Assembly (NCBI GenBank): GCA_029574055.1
Contig: JAKQBQ010000103.1
Span: forward strand, 1-10,902
DNA from: Methanobacteriota archaeon
GTDB taxonomy: Archaea; Thermoplasmatota; Thermoplasmata; Methanomassiliicoccales; Methanomethylophilaceae
Reading direction: 5' to 3'
Length of the DNA stretch: 10,902 nucleotides
Part shown: positions 6,017 to 10,902 of the stretch, in pieces
Layout: every line of letters begins with the position of its first letter
How positions within the stretch are numbered: the stretch's first letter is position 1
Translations under genes and position numbers: made by a program
The notes under the pieces: model-generated
What the model was told of the DNA's origin: nothing
The model's input: only the letters and a program-made list of their open reading frames with translations
The model's database searches: none

Positions 6017-6667
6017 ATGACCATCTTCAGACGCGGGAAAAAGCATTCGGAGGGGGGCGGCGTTCCGGATGCAATGAAGAAACGTCTCTCAGAGGCTGAA
6101 AGCGGGGATCCCAGAGCTCAATATGAGATCGGCCTGATGTATCAGGAGGGGGACAAGGTCCCAAAGGACAATGAAGAAGCGGCCAAGTGGTTCAGGCGCT
6201 CGGCCGAGCAGGATGATTTCGCCGAGTTCTGCGTGGGCGTTCTATACAACATGGGGCCGGAAAGAACCCAAGACCATGAGGAAATGGCAAAACAGCTGAG
6301 ACGTCTTGCGGAGATCGGCCTCGGCGATGTTCGAATGGGTCCGGAGGACGCTTACAGGGAGTCTGAGAAATGGTTGAAACTTTCTGCTGAACAGGGAAGC
6401 GTGTTCGCCCAAATGCAGCTTGGGTTCATGTACCAGGAAGGGACTGACGGCATACCTCCGAACTACGAGGAATCTGCAAAGTGGATCAGGCTCGCTGCGG
6501 AGAAAGGGGACACTACGGCCCAATGCAATTTAGGGTATCTTTATGAGAGCGGCCTCGGCGTGCCCAAAGACCGCGAAGAGGCAGTAAAATGGTACATATC
6601 CGCGGCCGAACAGGGGCATAATGCTGCCGAAGAGGCTTTGCACAGACTGTTTGATGAAAGAAGATAA
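6017..6667 (+). CDS. Sel1-like repeat protein
   Basis: A 216-residue cytoplasmic protein with tandem Sel1-like repeats (SLR, TPR-related alpha-solenoid). Clear repeats lie at about 32-67 (DPRAQYEIGLMYQEG...AAKWFRRSAEQ), 137-172 (VFAQMQLGFMYQEG...SAKWIRLAAEKG) and 173-208 (TTAQCNLGYLYESGLGVPKD). The segment 68-134 looks like one or two degenerate repeats, with a partial SEKWLKLSAEQG match at 126-137. The N-terminus (MTIFRRGKKH) is basic with no signal peptide. SLR proteins usually act as adaptors between protein partners; nothing shows the partner here. The gene is transcribed alone and converges on the zinc-ribbon cassette. SLR proteins are commoner in bacteria, so acquisition by transfer is possible. 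Confidence 0.85.
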   Translation: MTIFRRGKKHSEGGGVPDAMKKRLSEAESGDPRAQYEIGLMYQEGDKVPKDNEEAAKWFRRSAEQDDFAEFCVGVLYNMGPERTQDHEEMAKQLRRLAEIGLGDVRMGPEDAYRESEKWLKLSAEQGSVFAQMQLGFMYQEGTDGIPPNYEESAKWIRLAAEKGDTTAQCNLGYLYESGLGVPKDREEAVKWYISAAEQGHNAAEEALHRLFDERR

Positions 6668-6702
6668 AGGAAATATCTATTCCGGCGTAGAATGGACGCT
6701 GC

Positions 6703-6763
6703 GGTGTTCGAAACAGCATACTGCCTACAGAACACGGTATGCACCTTCGTTCTTGTTGAACGA
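6703..6763. terminator. Hairpin-rich convergent 3' region
   Basis: Between two converging genes there are three inverted repeats: GTGTTC/GAACAC (6703-6708 / 6730-6735), GCATAC/GTATGC (6715-6720 / 6737-6742) and TCGTTC/GAACGA (6747-6752 / 6758-6763, loop TTGTT). The first two overlap and exclude each other. A bidirectional 3'-end or terminator role is likely from position; no long T tract is present on either strand. Confidence 0.4.
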
Positions 6764-6787
6764 CGGCTTCGGATCTCAGGACGCGCC

Positions 6788-8107
6788 TTAGTTCCAGAAT
6801 TTCATCAGATTCTGTTCCCACGCTTCATTGCTTGAATGGATCACGCGCCCGACGAAGTTCGCACGCACGAACTGAAGGGATGCTGTGCGCTTGGACGCCA
6901 TGTAGTAATCGGCGTTCTCGGGCTTCAACAGTTCTTCATCCGACAGGCGTATCACCTCGCGCCTGAAACTTATGGCCTCCAACGCCCTGTTCAGCTGCAT
7001 CGCAGCTTTGGAGAAGTCGCCTCCCGTGCGATAAACGAATGTTGCCGCGCTCTCCCCTTTTTGCACGGCGAACTCCACTGCCATATACTCCCCGTTCGGG
7101 GAGGGTGCGATTATCCAGAACATGAATAGGTCCGTCGACTCCTTTTTTGCCTCGTCCTCTGGAGAGGTTTCGATACCGAGGTTGGCATCCTGCCTTTCCT
7201 TTTTCACCGCGTCGATGTATTTGTTCTTCTCCGCCTCCGAGAGGTTATCGTTCTTCTTGAAGCCTATCCAAATATCAGCCGGATCGCACATCTTTTTGAA
7301 CACTTCATAGCTGTTTGCCGTTGCGGGGCGAGTCTTGGACATCCTCTTCTCCACAGCCGCCGGGAACGAAGGGGCGATGGCGGCAAGCTTCCCCACGGGG
7401 GCGGCCACGCCTTCCGGCGTCAATTTAGCGATCTGCGAGGCCTGTGCTGCCGTCAGGGAGGGATCGAGTTCCTTCACCAGAGAGACCGACCTCTCGCGCA
7501 GCGCCCTGATCTGCTTCTCAATAGCGTGCATCAACGGATCTGCTCTTTGGCCGAGCTTGGAAAAAGCATAGTTTTCGCCCGTATTCAGTTTCAATACGGC
7601 TCCGAAATTGGCCTTTTCCGCTCCATCCACGAAACAGAGGGGGATGCGCCGGGAATCGCTGTTGTTCGGAAGGAGGGCAACGCAGTTGTCATAAACGCTG
7701 ACAGTTGCTTTCCCGCTTCCGGCGACGCCGCTTTCCGTAAGACGGTAATCGCCGTTTGCGGTGGATAAAGGGTCCCCTGACACAAAGAAGGCGCGCAGCA
7801 TCGCTTTGTTGTACGCGTCGCACAGCGCATCGAAGAAAGGCTGGGCCCAATTCCCCATATTGGAAAGGACGTAATCTCCATGGTCTGTCTTGACAGTGGT
7901 GGTGTAGTTCCCGTAACTCAGCGAATCCATGTTGACAAAGAAAACCTCTGCTACATCGAACGTGCTCGCAACCGTGAACGAATTCCTTCCGATCTTCAGC
8001 TTTGCTTCGCCGTTGACGATCGGTGAAACGACCTGCGCAGTGTATTCCGTAGTCGGTTTCTCTTCTTTTTTCTCCCCCGCGCTGCCTATTATCGATGATA
8101 TATCCAT
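6788..8107 (-). CDS. Uncharacterised 439-aa protein with an internal beta-rich duplication
   Basis: I do not recognise this family. It is a soluble protein without signal peptide or membrane segment. Residues 32-98 and 132-202 look like two copies of one domain: both are beta-rich and both end in a similar block, KTDHGDYVLSNMGNWAQPFF (73-92) against KLNTGENYAFSKLGQRADPL (173-192), followed by a helix. The beta strands followed by one helix recall PH/GRAM-like domains, which is a guess. A helical, Ala- and Lys-rich linker spans about 200-325, and a third beta-helix unit may lie at 328-385 (FMFWIIAPSPNGEYMAVEF...LNRALEAI). The C-terminus is YYMASKRTASLQFVRANFVG and a Trp-rich tail. The start ATG follows GAGGCGAT (8118-8111). 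It is the third and last gene of the minus-strand cassette, 45 nt after the zinc-ribbon gene, so it probably works with those proteins. Confidence 0.8.
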   Translation of the reverse strand: MDISSIIGSAGEKKEEKPTTEYTAQVVSPIVNGEAKLKIGRNSFTVASTFDVAEVFFVNMDSLSYGNYTTTVKTDHGDYVLSNMGNWAQPFFDALCDAYNKAMLRAFFVSGDPLSTANGDYRLTESGVAGSGKATVSVYDNCVALLPNNSDSRRIPLCFVDGAEKANFGAVLKLNTGENYAFSKLGQRADPLMHAIEKQIRALRERSVSLVKELDPSLTAAQASQIAKLTPEGVAAPVGKLAAIAPSFPAAVEKRMSKTRPATANSYEVFKKMCDPADIWIGFKKNDNLSEAEKNKYIDAVKKERQDANLGIETSPEDEAKKESTDLFMFWIIAPSPNGEYMAVEFAVQKGESAATFVYRTGGDFSKAAMQLNRALEAISFRREVIRLSDEELLKPENADYYMASKRTASLQFVRANFVGRVIHSSNEAWEQNLMKFWN

Positions 8108-8152
8108 TTTATCGCCTCTGTTTACCGGATATCGGAGACAGTTCGCTCACAG

Positions 8153-8917
8153 TCACTCCATTTTGTTCCCGCATTCCCCGCAGAACTTTGTGCCGGGAGG
8201 ATTCTCGAATCCGCAGCCGGAGCACTTCCCCGCCGCAGCAGCAGGTTTCGCCAGCAGGTTCTCGCCGCAGTTGTTGCAGAAACGTGTGGTCTGGGCATTC
8301 TTAGCGCCGCAGTTGGGACACTCTTTCAGTTCAAGCGAGGCTCCGCAGTTGTTGCAGAACTTGCCGGTTCCGGATGGCTTGCCGCAGGATGGACACATTG
8401 TGGTCTTGCTTTCGATCTTGCCCTCCCACACCGTGGCGCCTTTTCCCGCGTCGTCGATGTTGCGCTGCATGGCCTTTGCATGAGCTTTCGCAACGTAGAC
8501 CTCTTGGCGCGGCGAGCATGTCGTGCAGAGGGTCGCATCCTCGTTCCAGCATTGATCGCAAGTGTACAGAGTGCAGCCGGGGCAGCGGTGGAAGTGCTCC
8601 ATGGCCTCGTTCTGCGCCTTGTCAAACGCCTCCTCATGCTCCTTGTGCCATTCCGGGGACTTTCCTTCGAACTGTTGGGATATGGCGCTGCTTCCCCGCT
8701 CGGCGGAGTGGCCGACCCTCGATGCAACTCCGCCGGCAAAACTGCCGACGATGCTGGCTCCCTGACCTAACAGGCGGGCTCCCTTCTTTTTCTTATACGT
8801 CTGCGACTCAATGAAGCTGGATTTGTATCCGTCCTTGCAAACGTCGCAAAAGAACGTGAATTGGAATCCGGCATCTGTGCTGTTGTCGCTGTAATTGCTT
8901 GTGAAAGATTTCAGCAT
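8153..8917 (-). CDS. Cysteine-rich protein with Gly-rich segment and three C-terminal zinc ribbons
   Basis: A 254-residue protein with 20 cysteines, all in CxxC pairs. The N-terminal part FQFTFFCDVCKDGYKSSF (Cys 24, 27) is followed by a basic, then glycine- and alanine-rich stretch (45-70, GARLLGQGASIVGSFAGGVA) that could touch a membrane, then a helical charged region (85-110). A second cysteine module has Cys 112/115, 120/123 and 131/134 (RCPGCTLYTCDQCWNEDATL), which with 24/27 makes eight ligands, enough for two zinc ions. Three classical ribbons follow: 175/178-188/191, 200/203-214/217 and 232/235-246/249. The arrangement matches a bacterial and archaeal zinc-ribbon family of unknown function that I recall only from sequence. 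The start ATG follows AAGGAGGAG (8931-8923), which is itself the last codons of the upstream gene, so the two are co-translated. Confidence 0.85.
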   Translation of the reverse strand: MLKSFTSNYSDNSTDAGFQFTFFCDVCKDGYKSSFIESQTYKKKKGARLLGQGASIVGSFAGGVASRVGHSAERGSSAISQQFEGKSPEWHKEHEEAFDKAQNEAMEHFHRCPGCTLYTCDQCWNEDATLCTTCSPRQEVYVAKAHAKAMQRNIDDAGKGATVWEGKIESKTTMCPSCGKPSGTGKFCNNCGASLELKECPNCGAKNAQTTRFCNNCGENLLAKPAAAAGKCSGCGFENPPGTKFCGECGNKME

Positions 8918-8919
8918 TT

Positions 8920-9291
8920 TTACTCCTCCTTCATTTGTTTCTTTATTTGTTCGCTTGCATTTTTAATGGGTTTGCCGCACAGAGTGCATTTTTTGTTCTC
9001 AAAAAATTGATGCTTCCCGCAGTTCTTCTTGTTCTGGCAGAGGACCATGAGGGTCTTTCCGCAGGCATCGCATGTATCGTTGCCTACGAAGGTCTGTCCG
9101 TTGCATTTAGGGCAGGTGGTCATCAATTTCCTGCCGCACCCGGGACAAGAAGTGTACCCGCGATCAATGGGCTTAAGGCATACGGGACACTGATACCCAA
9201 AAGGGGTTTTGGTCGAACATTTAGGGCAGGAACGGACGTCCCGATCGATCAACTCCCCGCATTTGCTGCAGGGCTGCTTATACGTGGCCAT
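8920..9291 (-). CDS. Four-zinc-ribbon protein (double zinc ribbon type)
   Basis: A 123-residue protein made almost wholly of zinc ribbons. Pairs are Cys 8/11-22/25, 35/38-49/52, 60/63-74/77 and a fourth, atypical one with C85-x5-C91 and 102/105. The middle ribbons have the CPKC/CPVC and GCG/ACG knuckles typical of the DZR family. The C-terminus is lysine-rich (KNASEQIKKQMKEE). No catalytic domain is present, so an adaptor or nucleic-acid or protein binding role is possible but unproven. ATG 9291 is chosen because AAGGTGAT lies just upstream (9302-9295) with correct spacing; the same frame extends to a TTG at 9375 without a good site. It is first in the cassette, and its stop is 2 nt before the next ATG. 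Confidence 0.82.
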   Translation of the reverse strand: MATYKQPCSKCGELIDRDVRSCPKCSTKTPFGYQCPVCLKPIDRGYTSCPGCGRKLMTTCPKCNGQTFVGNDTCDACGKTLMVLCQNKKNCGKHQFFENKKCTLCGKPIKNASEQIKKQMKEE

Positions 9292-9427
9292 CTTATCACC
9301 TTCATCATGCATCGCGTCGTACACAGAAAGAATCATACTCGATCCGCATATGTTATGTACATCGACCACAAGCAAATCCTATGTCTCTTCCTTTGTCTGC
9401 GAGCTTTGTGAATTAATATGACCCTGT

Positions 9428-9438
9428 TTTATATATAA
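9428..9438 (-). promoter_or_regulatory. TATA-like element of the zinc-ribbon cassette
   Basis: TTATATATAAA on the minus strand predicts a start near 9408 and a leader of about 115 nt before ATG 9291. The core is nearly symmetric, so it could also fire rightward (start near 9460), where no gene is seen before the padR promoter. Confidence 0.45.
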
Positions 9439-9444
9439 TGCTGA

Positions 9445-9480
9445 TTGGTCTGCCGGCATACCTTCGGTATGAGCGACCAA
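9445..9480. repeat. Nested hairpin between divergent transcription units
   Basis: The outer arms TTGGTC (9445-9450) and GACCAA (9475-9480) enclose an inner perfect stem CATACC/GGTATG (9457-9462 / 9466-9471) with a TTC loop. The internal loop is asymmetric (6 and 3 nt). It sits just beyond the TATA element of the cassette. It may be an operator, a small RNA part or a terminator remnant; I cannot tell which. It resembles no tRNA arm set. Confidence 0.4.
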
Positions 9481-9550
9481 AGGCCTCCACCACCATTTGC
9501 AGTGTATTTGAAAGAAAAATCGGCACTTCCCAACACATTTTTTGAATTAG

Positions 9551-9563
9551 AAAGGTTTATAAG
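9551..9563 (+). promoter_or_regulatory. BRE/TATA-like promoter of padR
   Basis: AAAGGTTTATAAG combines a purine-rich BRE-like element with a clear TATA box (TTTATAAG, 9556-9563). It predicts transcription starting near 9584, in the middle of the inverted repeat 9574-9600. Confidence 0.65.
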
Positions 9564-9620
9564 TTAGTTCGTCATACTACTATGATAGTAATAGTAGTAT
9601 AGCTACCATAATACTAACTT
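9561..9620. promoter_or_regulatory. Probable PadR operator: nested TAGTA/TACTA dyads
   Basis: A perfect 10-bp inverted repeat, ATACTACTAT (9574-9583) and ATAGTAGTAT (9591-9600), with 7-nt spacer GATAGTA, is centred on the predicted transcript start. A second 8-bp pair flanks it: AAGTTAGT (9561-9568) and ACTAACTT (9613-9620), and TAGTAT/ATACTA (9595-9600 / 9611-9616) adds a third. PadR proteins bind such dyads as dimers and usually repress their own promoter, so autoregulation is the simplest reading. Confidence 0.6.
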
Positions 9621-9640
9621 TACTAAAAGAGGTGAGACAA

Positions 9641-9973
9641 ATGGAAGCGAGAACATACGCCGACCTGCTCCGCGGGCATACGGACACCATAGTGCTGAGC
9701 GTACTGCTAAAAAGCGACAGCTATGGCTACGAGATCCACAAGAGCATAATCGATAAGCTCGCCGGCGAGTATGAATTGAAAGAAGCAACCTTATATTCCA
9801 GCTATAAACGGCTGGAATCGGACGGCTACATAGAATCATACTGGGGAGACGAGACCCTCGGAGGCCGGCGCAAGTATTACCGGATCACCGAAAGCGGAAG
9901 GGAGCTTTTCAGGCAGAACAAGGCCGACTGGATCATGACACAGAAAATATTGAACAAACTATTGGAGGTATAA
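9641..9973 (+). CDS. PadR family transcriptional regulator
   Basis: A 110-residue winged-helix protein of the short PadR type (subfamily 2 size). It begins MEARTYADLLRGHTDTIVL, has SYGYEIHKSI for the second helix, EATLYSSYKRLESDGYI for the recognition helix and wing entry, and LGGRRKYYRITESGREL for the beta wing, followed by a short C-terminal dimerisation helix. PadR proteins are dimeric repressors that often respond to small amphipathic compounds or envelope stress. ATG 9641 follows GAGGTGA (9629-9635) with a 5-nt spacer; the in-frame GTG 9632 lies inside that site and is rejected. It is coupled to the following membrane gene, whose ribosome binding site is within its last codons. Confidence 0.92.
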   Translation: MEARTYADLLRGHTDTIVLSVLLKSDSYGYEIHKSIIDKLAGEYELKEATLYSSYKRLESDGYIESYWGDETLGGRRKYYRITESGRELFRQNKADWIMTQKILNKLLEV

Positions 9974-9975
9974 GA

Positions 9976-10629
9976 ATGAAAGAGAAAGTTTACGTTGACC
10001 GTTTATTTGCGGACTATGACGACACTCCGGAGATAAGGGATTTCAAAGAGGAGATCGCCGCGAATCTCAGAGAGCGCGTCAAGGAGCTCATGTCCAAGGG
10101 GCTCGGCGAGGAAGAGGCCTTCAACAAGGCCGCCGAGGAACTTGGGGACATAACGGCCATCGCCGATGAGATGGGAAAGAAAAGGCGGAACGAGGCGCTC
10201 GGGCAGATGTATGTTGCGGCAAATGTGCCTGTAAAGAAGAATGCGGTGCGGGGCAAGAGAATGGCATTAGTGTTCATCATAGTAGGGATAGGGTTGTCCA
10301 TAGCTCCCTTCGGCGGTTCCACCTCCTACTTTGTGGCCACTGCTCTGTTTGCTGCAGGTGCGGGATTATATGTCTTCTTCAGCGTGACACAGGAAAGCGC
10401 TTCCAGATACGCCATGGATCTCAAATGGGCCTTGCTGACCGGAGCGTTCTGGGCGATGGGCGTCGTCGGTGCGGGAATGGCTGTGTTCTCGATCATAGAC
10501 GATGGGAAGAATATGCATCTCCTCGTCGGGATCGGGATCGCATTGATCATCTGTGCGATATGCGCGCTGGTGCTCCTGTATATGATGAAGGGGGACCGTC
10601 TGAAGCCTTGGGCGAAAGCGAGCAACTGA
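9976..10629 (+). CDS. HAAS-domain (permease prefix-like) four-helix membrane protein
   Basis: A 217-residue protein. Residues 1-70 form an acidic, basic and helical soluble domain (DYDDTPEIRDFKEEIAANLR, then MSKGLGEEEAFNKAAEELGD) typical of the HAAS / DUF1700 / permease-prefix family, where the motif GxxExEAxxKAxEexGd is common. After a basic stretch (KKNAVRGKR) there are four hydrophobic segments, about 95-112, 116-136, 151-174 and 181-204, ending with a short basic tail. Such proteins are usually encoded next to a PadR regulator and are thought to be its membrane partner or antagonist; the mechanism here is inference. ATG 9976 follows GGAGGT (9964-9969), and only two nt separate it from the padR stop. 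No enzyme motif is seen. Confidence 0.85.
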   Translation: MKEKVYVDRLFADYDDTPEIRDFKEEIAANLRERVKELMSKGLGEEEAFNKAAEELGDITAIADEMGKKRRNEALGQMYVAANVPVKKNAVRGKRMALVFIIVGIGLSIAPFGGSTSYFVATALFAAGAGLYVFFSVTQESASRYAMDLKWALLTGAFWAMGVVGAGMAVFSIIDDGKNMHLLVGIGIALIICAICALVLLYMMKGDRLKPWAKASN

Positions 10630-10644
10630 ACAGAAGCATCCGCA

Positions 10645-10670
10645 GGCAGCTTTCCTCCTTGTTTGCTGCC
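10645..10670 (+). repeat. 6-bp inverted repeat after the HAAS gene
   Basis: GGCAGC (10645-10650) and GCTGCC (10665-10670) with a pyrimidine-rich 14-nt loop lie 16 nt after the stop codon. It may be part of the 3' end of the padR operon together with the stronger hairpin downstream. Confidence 0.3.
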
Positions 10671-10699
10671 GGAAAAGAATGACATCAAACTTCTTACAA

Positions 10700-10732
10700 A
10701 GGCTGACCCCGGTCAGCCTACCCCGCATTTTT
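10700..10732 (+). terminator. Hairpin terminator of the padR operon
   Basis: AGGCTGAC (10700-10707) pairs perfectly with GTCAGCCT (10712-10719) around CCCG, and a T run (10728-10732) follows 8 nt later. The converging minus-strand frame ends inside this stem (TGA at 10713-10715), so it may serve both strands. Confidence 0.6.
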
Positions 10733-10902
10733 CAGATGGTTCGACCAATCCGTCGCTTGATAAGGATATCCTGCCTTTGATGTACCAGTTGTTGACTGCA
10801 GTATCAAGTTTTTTCTTTACGTCGGGGAGATGTGTTTCGTCACGCATGGAATCGACGCCGGCGATCTCCCGTATCTTGTTGCATACATCGACCGTCATAG
10901 TC
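10713..10902 (-). CDS. Unidentified frame entering from the right edge
   Basis: A minus-strand frame of at least 62 codons stays open to the window end and stops with TGA in the terminator hairpin. An ATG at 10898 gives a 61-residue product; the codon before it is also sense (Thr), so the gene may begin outside. The visible protein (VDVCNKIREIAGVDSMRDET, then VKKKLDTAVNNWYIKGRISL) is charged and mostly helical, with two cysteines and no motif I recognise. Codon usage looks like its neighbours (ATA, AGG, GAC) and the stop is placed as expected for convergent genes, which favours a real gene. No function is proposed. Confidence 0.45.
   Translation of the reverse strand, partial: TMTVDVCNKIREIAGVDSMRDETHLPDVKKKLDTAVNNWYIKGRISLSSDGLVEPSEKCGVG

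Noticed and set aside
7929..8483. 184-aa plus-strand frame opposite the cassette
   Set aside because: It is antisense to two well-supported genes, and its composition is explained by their reverse complement.
9292..9375. Longer N-terminus of the four-zinc-ribbon protein from TTG 9375
   Set aside because: No ribosome binding site at the TTG, whereas ATG 9291 follows AAGGTGAT directly; the extra residues contain no conserved ribbon part.
9481..9500. GGCCTCCACCACCA after the nested hairpin as a tRNA 3' end
   Set aside because: No matching 5' acceptor strand, T arm or anticodon arm can be drawn.
10326..10728. 120-aa minus-strand frames opposite the HAAS gene
   Set aside because: They overlap a membrane gene with its own ribosome binding site and show no conserved motif.
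1..10902. CRISPR array, insertion sequence or attachment site
   Set aside because: No regularly spaced direct repeats, no transposase or integrase frame, and no duplicated tRNA 3' end were seen.

Overview
The window looks archaeal, most likely a methanogen of the Thermoplasmata / Methanomassiliicoccales type. The signs are: archaeal BRE/TATA-like promoter boxes about 25 nt before predicted transcript starts; GGAGG/GGTG ribosome binding sites; a tRNA-Pro without an encoded CCA; and a three-gene sulfur-assimilation operon (DUF39, NIL-ferredoxin, UPF0280) that is characteristic of methanogens. None of the stop codons visible in the window is TAG, which fits a pyrrolysine-decoding lineage but does not prove it. 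The lineage call is inference; no 16S or mcr gene is present.

Layout, left to right. Positions 1-1951 carry the 3' two thirds of an aconitase A gene, followed by tRNA-Pro(CGG) at 1986-2058. A PhnB/glyoxalase-fold protein (2133-2549) and a GPR1/FUN34/YaaH-type acetate transporter (2751-3368) each have their own TATA-like box; the transporter ends in a strong hairpin terminator. Next is an operon, 3645-5904, of DUF39, NIL-2[4Fe-4S] and UPF0280, with ATGA overlaps at both junctions and an ~80-nt leader that can fold. In Methanosarcina these families move sulfide-derived sulfur into homocysteine (and cysteine). A Sel1-repeat protein follows (6017-6667) and converges on a minus-strand cassette.

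That cassette (transcribed 9291 to 6788) encodes a 123-aa four-zinc-ribbon protein, a 254-aa cysteine-rich protein with a glycine-rich central segment and three C-terminal zinc ribbons, and a 439-aa protein I do not recognise that contains an internal duplication. It is the least explained block here and the best candidate for an undescribed system. The 349-nt gap 9292-9640 between it and the divergent padR gene holds no convincing gene; it contains a symmetric AT-rich TATA element, a nested hairpin (9445-9480) and the padR promoter with a 10-bp perfect dyad.

On the right, padR (9641-9973) is coupled to a four-helix membrane protein with a HAAS-type N-terminal domain (9976-10629), a standard pairing of regulator and envelope protein. 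A 9-bp hairpin ends that unit, and a minus-strand reading frame of unknown identity runs in from the right edge (10713-10902). I saw no CRISPR array, insertion sequence, integrase or rRNA gene.
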